Shown: one piece after another, positions 56,767 through 64,000 of the stretch
How positions within the stretch are numbered: the first letter of the stretch is position 1
Layout: every line of letters begins with the position of its first letter
DNA from: Eublepharis macularius
Lineage: Eukaryota > Chordata > Lepidosauria > Squamata > Eublepharidae
NCBI RefSeq assembly: GCF_028583425.1
Contig: NC_072796.1
Span: 141,865,464-141,929,463, forward strand
Direction: 5' to 3'
Length of the DNA: 64,000 nucleotides
Notes under the pieces: model-generated
What the model was told of the DNA's origin: nothing
Database searches by the model: none
What the model saw: only the letters and a program-made list of their open reading frames with translations
Translations under genes and position numbers: made by a program

Positions 56767-57765
56767 ATGGCGGCGGAGCTGGCGCTGAGCGCGGCGGACC
56801 TGCCCAGCAGCCCGCTGGCCATCGAGTACGTCAACGACTTCGACCTGATGAAGTTCGAGGTGAAGAAGGAGCCGGCCGAGGCCGAGCGCTTCTGCCACCG
56901 CCTGCCGCCGCCGGGCTCGCTCTCGTCCACGCCGCTCAGCACGCCCTGCTCCTCCGTGCCCTCCTCGCCCAGCTTCTGCGCGCCCAGCCCCGGCGGCCAG
57001 CCCGCGCCCGGCCTGGGCCACCCGCCCGGCGGCGGCGGCGGCGGCCCGGCGGGCGCGGGCGGCAAGGCGCAGCTGGAGGACCTCTACTGGATGTCCAGCT
57101 ACCAGCACCACCTCAACCCGGAGGCGCTCAACCTCACGCCCGAGGACGCCGTGGAGGCCCTCATCGGCGCGCCGCACCCGCACCACCACCACCACCACCA
57201 CCACCACCACCACCCGGCCGCCTACGAGGGCTTCCGCGGCGCGCAGCCCTTCCCGGGCGACGAGCTGGCGCCGCCCGCCGCGCACCACGGCCACGGCCAC
57301 CACCACCACCCCGCGCACGCGGCCCACGGCCACGGCCACGCGCACGCCGGCCACGCGCACCACCTGCGCCTGGAGGAGCGCTTCTCCGACGAGCAGCTGG
57401 TCTCCATGTCGGTGCGCGAGCTCAACCGGCAGCTGCGCGGCTTCAGCAAGGAGGAGGTCATCCGCCTCAAGCAGAAGCGCCGCACGCTCAAGAACCGCGG
57501 CTACGCCCAGTCGTGCCGCTACAAGCGCGTCCAGCAGCGGCACATCCTGGAGAGCGAGAAGTGCCAGCTGCAGGGCCAGGTGGAGGCGCTCAAGCAGGAG
57601 GTGGCCCGCCTGGCCAAGGAGCGCGACCTCTACAAGGAGAAGTACGAGAAGCTGGCCGGGCGCGCCTTCGCCGCCGCCGCCGCCGCCCCCCGCGAGGCCC
57701 CCGCCCCGCCGCCGCCCGGCTCCGCCGCCGCCGCCGCCAAGCCGCCCGCGGACTTCTTCCTGTGA
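56767..57765 (+). CDS. MAFA: MafA transcription factor, single exon
   Basis: 332-residue large-Maf bZIP protein, a nuclear activator that binds MARE sites in lens crystallin and pancreatic beta-cell genes. Seen: N-terminal transactivation region ([20 protein letters not shown]) with a SUMO-type VKKE at 32-35; a Ser/Thr-Pro GSK3-type cluster at 51-68; the conserved [20 protein letters not shown] block at 103-122; a His-rich linker (11 His at 139-149, more to 199); the extended homology region at about 202-234; the basic region [18 protein letters not shown] at 237-254; and a zipper with heptads L261, L268, L275, L282, Y289, L296. An Ala/Pro-rich tail ends ADFFL, distinguishing it from MAFB. 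The start has G at -3 and +4. Codons are extremely GC-rich. The frame is intact. Human MafA is slightly longer (about 350). Confidence 0.97.
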   Translation: MAAELALSAADLPSSPLAIEYVNDFDLMKFEVKKEPAEAERFCHRLPPPGSLSSTPLSTPCSSVPSSPSFCAPSPGGQPAPGLGHPPGGGGGGPAGAGGKAQLEDLYWMSSYQHHLNPEALNLTPEDAVEALIGAPHPHHHHHHHHHHHPAAYEGFRGAQPFPGDELAPPAAHHGHGHHHHPAHAAHGHGHAHAGHAHHLRLEERFSDEQLVSMSVRELNRQLRGFSKEEVIRLKQKRRTLKNRGYAQSCRYKRVQQRHILESEKCQLQGQVEALKQEVARLAKERDLYKEKYEKLAGRAFAAAAAAPREAPAPPPPGSAAAAAKPPADFFL

Positions 57766-59359
57766 GCGCCCCGGCCCGGCGGCCCGCCCTGTAAATACCC
57801 GCGCCGGAGCGCGGCCCGACAGCCCGTGGACAGCAGCCGGCGCGGCCGCCCCGTCGCGGGCCCGCTCGCAGCGCCCCGGAGGCTGGAGAGACGCTTGGCC
57901 CGCCCGCCCCGCAGCCGGACTCGGCCAGCGGCCCGGCCCGTCGGGAGCGGCCCCAGGACAGCCCCGGCCGGACGCTCCTTCGGGGAGGCCGCCGCCGCCG
58001 CCGCCCCGGGCAGCATTCCCGCATGCCGGCCATGTACGGGATCGCCGCGATCGCCCCCCACCCCCCCCCGTCCTTTTTCTACCAGACCCGACGAAGCGGC
58101 AGCAGGAGCCCGGCGGCCTCGCCTCCCCCCGGGCAGGCGCCTCTGCGTTGTGCGTCGTTGCCCGACGGGCCGTTTTTGGTTCCCGGCCGGTTTTGATGCG
58201 TCCTAAAAAACCCCGACGGACAGCAGAACCCCGCTGAACGAACAGTCTTAAGCGCCGCTTTTCCAAAAAAGTGCTCTATTTTTTTCCTTCTCAGTGGATC
58301 AAGGTGCCCCCCCCCCCCCGAGCGGGGCTTCCCTTTCTGTCCACCCTTTCCCCTTCCCTCCTTCTTTTTCTCTCTCTCTCTGCGCGGTTGTTTTTAAACC
58401 AACGGGGAACCTGAGCCAGACGAACTTATTGAAGGTGTCCCACTTTGTACATAAGTAGGCGTTTAGCTTCCTCCCCTTCCCACCTCCTTCATTTGCTTGG
58501 TGACTTTAAAAGGAAGAAAAAAAACTTTAAAAACAAACAAACACACGTCTTAATGAAAGTTTGTATGTAACGGCATGCAAATAGTATAAGAATTAATTTA
58601 ATGATGTTGACAAAGCCGAATGCACTATATACAGTAATCAATTGGATAAAATAATGATGTTTGTTTTATAGAGATTTAAAATTATCTATGCTGTTTAAAA
58701 ATATGGGGGGGGGGGAAACACACTCTCTTTAAGACAATTTGAAAGGCAATAGAGTAATATATGAACTGCAATCCGTTGGCTGCTATATAATAATATTACT
58801 GATACTATGCACCAGAATTATTTATTAAATTCCAAGGAAGCAAAATATGGTTTGAACCATGAATTATAAAATGCACATTTTTATTTATTGCAAAAAAAAG
58901 TGAGAATAATCTTGCAATGTATGCTTTGGTGAAGACTTAACTATTGTAGACCTGGGATTTGTTTAAAAGCTGTTTATTTAAAAAAATTCTTAAAGGAATA
59001 CGGATGTTAAAACGTAGGGGGTGTTTCTTTAAAAAACCCAGCACAATTTGTGAAATTTTGGAATTTGGTGCATTTTTAGGTGCAAAGGCATTTTAAATGA
59101 CCTTTCAATTTTCTGTGTTTTTAACACTATTGCATCCAAGATAAAAACTGTTTTCATCTAGAGCTTCAACACAGTGCTTTTTAATTTTTTTTTCACATCC
59201 TGCTCTTGAGCCATGCAGGCTGTTGCAACCTCAAACCAACTTAATATTTATATATATAGATATATATAGATATATTTTTTTGTTTGTCATGAATTGTTTC
59301 TCTTTGTGTTCAGGCATCAGCGAAAGACTCCTTTTAGCTTTCATTTGCTACAAAACAAA

Positions 59360-59365
59360 AATAAA
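59360..59365 (+). terminator. Candidate poly(A) signal
   Basis: AATAAA within 'aaaataaatctctttag', followed by T-rich sequence. Possible proximal MAFA 3' end. Confidence 0.4.
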
Positions 59366-60332
59366 TCTCTTTAGACAGATCTTTTGTCTTGACTTTCTAG
59401 TTTGTTTTCCCAGACATTTGGGGAAAAAATCATATTCCTGATTAGTTGTTTGACTGTTTGGGGTTATAGTAATGTAAATTAATATTATTTCCTAATTTCT
59501 TCAGCCTTTGGTGCAAGAAAATCAAATGAATTTTAACTTTTGCATTGACTGGTAATAGCTGCATTTCAGAAACACAGTTTGAAAAGAGGTTTTAGTAAAC
59601 TAGTAGCCAAAATAAGTATCTCTTTCTCTTTGTATGTATCTTATTTCAATTTTAACAACTATATTTTTTTCTTTAATTTATTCTTTGCATTACCGTGTGT
59701 ACCTTTTAGGCAGACATGGCTTTTCTAATATATCTTCCACAGTTTTCAGAGCTTGGGTTGGGGGAAAGATTGTTGTTCTGTCTTTTTTTTAAAAATGAAT
59801 TAATCAGACAATTAAAACACCCCCCAAAATTTGGAATGCTTCTGAGAGAGTAGTAGAATGGAGATTTTTAAAAATGGGATATTTTTTAAATGGGGTTTTT
59901 GTTTTAAATTGTAAATTGAAGTATGCTTTATAAATTTGTAATATAAAATACAAATTGTAGTGTTTGTAGAGTTTAAGCTTTCTCCTTTTAATTTTTTTTT
60001 GTTTTGGAGGAAGAGTAATCTGTTGATGCTAGATTTTAAAATATATAGCTTTTTCGGATTTTCCCTGTTCTTTACAAGATTTTAAATGAGAAAATTGGTT
60101 GGGAACAATCGGAGGTGCTTTGTCCTATCAGCCTACTAGAAAAAAAATGTTTTTCTTTTTTAAAAAAGCATTTTTAACAGCTTGCATGGCTGTCTCCTTG
60201 GATAATCAAATCCAGCCAATCTGGTTTTTATTTTGTTTTACTGTTTCTTTTTCTCAGCTCAGGGGCCATTTTCACTTTTAAATTATCCCCATATATCTTC
60301 AAGGGGAAAAAAATCCTGGAGAAAGAGAGTGA

Positions 60333-60338
60333 AATAAA
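60333..60338 (+). terminator. Candidate poly(A) signal
   Basis: AATAAA in 'gtgaaataaaaagccc'. Less favourable downstream context than the sites at 59360 and 60463. Confidence 0.25.
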
Positions 60339-60462
60339 AAGCCCTTCCCCCAAATTTAAAAACAGGAACCTAGCTGAAATACTAGAAAGAGATTTAAAAA
60401 TATAAAGAGACAGCAATTCCATAACTGAGATGGACCCTTTTATTATATTACTTTAGTTTGAC

Positions 60463-60468
60463 AATAAA
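60463..60468 (+). terminator. Candidate distal poly(A) signal
   Basis: AATAAA followed by a T-rich run ('tttttttcatat'), marking a plausible distal end of the MAFA transcript. Confidence 0.4.
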
Positions 60469-60485
60469 TTTTTTTCATATACAAA

Positions 60486-63455
60486 TAATTAAAAAAATAT
60501 ATGAAGAATTTTTAATGTAACAACACTACAAGGTTTGTTTTTTTCCATCTGCTCCTCTACAAACCCTCCTAGAATTAATGGGAGTTTGCATTTACGAGAG
60601 TGTTTTTAAAACACAGGTTTTTTTTACAATGAAAGAATTTTCCTGTGCTTGTGGCATGCTATCGGCTGTGCCCAGTTGCTCCTATTCCTAAGGTGTTGCG
60701 CTGACTTTTTTCAATGAGAGGGGAGTAAAGTTCGGACTTTGCAGTGTTTTTATCTCCCCTCCCAACAGCTTGAATTGGCTTCTTTGATTTTGGATTGAAT
60801 GTACCCCAAAGAGTAAAATTTAAAAAACGTTACAGCGGCAGCTGGAAGAAATGTCCCAGTAAATTTGGCAAAGGCCAAGCAAGGATGGCCGTAGTAGGAG
60901 AGCCAGCTGGAAACCTCTGGGCTGATAAATGCGCAGATGTTGAGATATTTGAACTGCCTGCCTTTTGCCAGAGTTTCTGCCCGTTTTGGACTGGTTTGTC
61001 CGGCCTTCTTTTAAGTACTGCCTGCCAGGGTGTAAGGGTGTAGCGCATCTCCACCGTAGAAATGGCCTCTGCCCCCAAGTTCCTCCGCTCTAGTTAGTTC
61101 TTCTGCCTGCTTTCCAAATTACATCATCTCTGCCCTGCCCTATTCTTTCTTCTATAGTTTTCCAGTTCTTCCTCAAGAACAGTTCTATTCAGGAACAACC
61201 TGGTTCCCCTCATCTGCACTTGCGTTCTGGTAGGAGTGGAGGAAAAGTCGGGCTTGAGAACATGGCTGAAAGGTTTCCTCAGAAACTCAGGACTGAGCCT
61301 CTACCTCTCCAGAGAGCATCAGGGTGTTGTGTTGGCCGTGTGAGGTTGTGCATTCTTTCAAAAGATGGTAAAAACAGTTGCGGGCTTCTGTGGAGGTGGG
61401 GCTCACCGGATCACTTTTATGTAGCAAGATGCAAGAACCTCTTTTCCAGGTAGCTACAGAATGAAAAATGTCAAGTGTGGACTTTACATTTTGTCTGTTT
61501 TTATTCGGGTTGCGCCTTCGCTTGTTGTTCCGTGTGCACCCCTGTGCGCTACTAAACCTTTGGTGTTTCTTTCATAATAGGATGATGCAATGTTACTGCT
61601 GATTTTTGCACGAGAAGAGGCTTATTTGATGGCAAAAGCTGGGTGGCCTGCAGTGCTTGACTTGCGCTGTGGAAGAATTTCTGGCTTGCGAGACTAGCGT
61701 AGAATACATCCGAAGCTGGGCGATATTAATTGAGAGCGGTTGCGCTAATAGTTTCAGAGAGAAGATCTGACGCTCCTTCCGGGGAAAAGGCATATTTTCT
61801 CTCTGTCCTAGCAACTTGCCTGCCCCCCCCGCCACCTTTCTGAATTCAACCCCCATTTCAGCTTTTCTTCTTCCTTGTTGTACAGGAGGAGGCAGTTCTG
61901 GCCTCCTAGCCCCCCTCCTCACCCCGCCCTGCTGTCTCCAGAAATTGGCCTAATCCCCTTTTTGCTGCTAACAAAACTCCTTTCAATTTCCCCATCTCTG
62001 TGCATTTTGAGATAGCCACATTGGACTGATACTTCTGTGGCGATTACAAAATGAGGGCACCGGGTGGCTTGGAGCACGGAATGATTTCTGTTGCCAGCAC
62101 AGCAACCTAAGAATTGCCAAGGCAGAGTTCCTCATTGCCCTGTCCAAGGACTTCGGCATCAGGCTGTTGTGTGTAAAAGCAAAGCGTTTTTCAAAGAGCG
62201 CAGAGCTTATATTTGGGCATCGTTTACTTTGGAGTCCTTGGCCATATTGTTAATCTGGGGAGAAGGCATGGGATCAGCTTGCTGGACCGCTTTTATTTTG
62301 ATTTATTTCAGGCCATGATTGCATTTTTTTTTTTAAATATATCCCTTACCCAAAGAATCGCTTGCATAAAAGCACCCAGGCCGAGTCACTCCGGATCAAT
62401 TTGGCTACTTTCATGCACAGCGGCCATTCAGATACCTCTGGGATTTTTGCCAAATATGTGTCGGGGGGACACCAATCCTTTGCTAATTCCTGGCACCTAG
62501 AAGTTGGAAGTATGTTGCCTGAAAATGGAATTTTTGTGTATGTATTTAGCTACTATTCTTTATAGCTCTACCAGATGGCCACTTTGCACTTCTTCAAAAA
62601 CCATTGAGTGCTAGTTGCCATCACACAATCCAGTGGCAATAAGTGTTTTAGGCTTTGTAGGTTGAAGTACTTCTTTTGAGTTGTGTAAACCCTGCTGCCT
62701 GATCATTTATAGCCGTCTTCCTATGTTTTCTGTTTTGACAGTAATCAGCTATTCCTTATGAATTCCCGCCTCACCATGCAAGGTTGCCTAACGCTCTTTT
62801 ATCATTCCAGCCATTTCTTCTTTCCTAACCTGCAAATCTCTGGCTTGCTTAAACTTTCTAAAAAATTCAGGCAAATAACAAATCTCTCAGTTCCTTATTT
62901 TTGAACTGTGAGAATTCCACGGAGGGTTTGATAAGTGTTTCTGTGACATGTTTATATATACTGATTTGCAAACAATTAATATTGGCTCTTTATAGCACCT
63001 CTTGTTTCTCTCTCTCTGTGAAGCTCATGGAAAGTGCTATTGTGTTTTCATAATTCCAGCAGTTTTATCTACAGCTTAGATGTTGTTTCTTTGGGATGTG
63101 TGGGTGTTTTGTTTTATTTTTTCCACTCCTTCTGACATTCAGATAAATTAACAAGCACTGAAATAACAATATTCTTTTAAAAATGGGGCTCTACAGTCCA
63201 GCTCTAAAATATTAGAACCAAATTATAAAAATGCAAGGCGACCATTTGCTACTTTTGTGGTTTTTCTGTCCCCTCTCCCCTTCATTTTATTGAGCAATTA
63301 TGCCTGCTGTCTGAGCCTTGCCTTGAAAATACATACGTTATGCTACTTTCAGAGCTTTACAGTTTAGTACTGGGCAACAGACCAGACCTACAGTTTATCT
63401 TTCAGGTCCCACACGTTGACGGGCTAATGCAAAAAGTACCTTTTAATTCTACTTT
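60486..63455. other. Downstream of MAFA: repeat-poor, no gene
   Basis: No gene and no recognisable transposon. 61650-61790 (GGGCGATATTAATTGAGAGC, TTGCGCTAATAG) and 62930-63000 (TTTGCAAACAATTAATATTG) are unique-looking candidates for conserved elements. Confidence 0.3.
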
Positions 63456-63459
63456 CTCA

Positions 63460-63565
63460 AAAGAACTATGGGTCCGTTATCCTCATTGCAATCCTGTGAA
63501 GTAGGTGAGACTTAAGTGTCTAGCCCACGGTAAGTAAGTTTTGTGTTTCCAAAAGGATTTAAATC
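63460..63565 (-). repeat. MIR-like SINE remnant
   Basis: 'ttatcctcattgcaatcctgtgaagtaggtgag ...' resembles the MIR/CORE-SINE core, with GTGTCTAGCCCACGGTAAGTAAG as the 'AAG TGACTTGCCCAAGGTCA'-type segment. Old and diverged; orientation uncertain. Confidence 0.4.
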
Positions 63566-64000
63566 CGAAAGTCCCTAGTAGAAGCTGAGCACATTATACT
63601 TGGTGGTCAGATATTTCAAGCCGAGTGGCCACCCATGTCCTGATATGGTGCCTGTATTTCCTAGCAAGGAGGAATTCTGATGGGACTTCCCTCTGCCCTG
63701 AAGCAAAACCCAGCCATCTTTGGTGGTATATCTTGGGTTGGATCCCACACTGTCCTCCAGTGTGAAGAGCCACGCGTTGGCAAAAGGTGTATCCCATCAG
63801 GTTAAGGCTCCTTGCAATGCTAGCACCAGAATGGGCGTCTCCTTGTGCCAGAGGAAGGCTCCAGGGTTGGCAGAAGTTGGTTGAGGGGTGTAACTCTTGG
63901 CATGTTCTTTATGGAGATGTTTCATGGGTGAAGCCTTGAAAATGCATGAGCAGGTCTTAACTGAGTGATGCATCTTTAGCTCTGTGGTAGATTCCATGTT
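63566..64000. other. No gene seen
   Basis: Unclassified sequence to the window end. Confidence 0.3.

Larger units (their letters stand above)
55970..58250 (+). promoter_or_regulatory. MAFA: CpG island of MAFA
   Basis: Very high G+C with dense CpG covers the promoter, 5' UTR, whole coding exon and proximal 3' UTR. It ends where the AT-rich 3' UTR starts near 58260. Confidence 0.9.
57766..60485 (+). other. MAFA: MAFA 3' UTR (probable extent)
   Basis: After the stop the sequence changes from GC-rich to AT-rich near 58260 and stays repeat-free. AU-rich ATTTA motifs cluster at 58815-58830, 58878-58890 and 58970-58980, which fits a short-lived regulatory mRNA. Candidate poly(A) signals are at 59360, 60333 and 60463; which is used cannot be told from sequence. 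Confidence 0.55.

Noticed and set aside
56331..57065. 244-codon and other minus-strand frames over the CpG island
   Set aside because: Stop codons are rare in such GC-rich DNA; the sequences are Pro/Arg/Ala low complexity without homology signals.
56755..58266. 503-codon open frame antisense to MAFA
   Set aside because: It is a shadow of GC-rich codons in the opposite strand: low-complexity Arg/Gly/Ala/Val text with no domain, entirely overlapping an unmistakable MAFA frame.

Overview
The window looks like a squamate reptile chromosome, most likely a lizard and possibly a gecko. The evidence is a single-exon vertebrate MAFA gene embedded in a typical squamate repeat mix: CR1, L2-like and L1 LINE relics, 5S rRNA-derived and tRNA-derived SINEs, Penelope-like element (PLE) pieces, hAT-type foldback MITEs, and long GTTT/GTTA/TC/GA microsatellites. 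Species is inferred from repeat style only.

Only two protein-coding genes can be supported, both on the + strand. (1) At 24.7 kb there is a short 3'-terminal exon: a polypyrimidine tract, an AG acceptor, ten codons ending in KPRL-stop, and an AATAAA signal 237 bases after the stop. I assign it to ZC3H3 because the C-terminal peptide resembles my recollection of the ZC3H3 C-terminus, and because ZC3H3 lies upstream of MAFA in the same orientation in human. If so, the first ~24.7 kb is ZC3H3 intron; I could not find the preceding exon. (2) At 56767-57765 there is an intact 332-codon MAFA, a large-Maf bZIP activator of lens and pancreatic beta-cell genes. It has a TATA box, GC boxes, a CpG island and an AU-rich 3' UTR with several poly(A) signals.

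Layout: 1-24.7 kb is repeat-rich sequence, probably intron (L2, L1, CR1, 5S SINE, hAT MITE, PLE foldbacks, a 140-bp duplicated GC-rich segment). 24.7-55.5 kb is intergenic: PLE coding relic with its foldback end, L1 nested in a MITE, an ~88-bp minisatellite (41.15-43.3 kb), CR1 copies and amplified foldback arrays. 55.5-63.5 kb, around MAFA, is almost free of recognisable repeats, as expected of a developmental-regulator locus.

The most interesting non-gene signal is a dispersed foldback repeat (at least a dozen copies). One arm carries a hammerhead-ribozyme-like core: CUGANGA, a 5-6 bp stem II with a UGUG loop, GAAA, a 3-bp stem III, then UA. One copy directly follows a PLE GIY-YIG coding relic in the same orientation. 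Two copies have amplified the core into small inverted tandem arrays.
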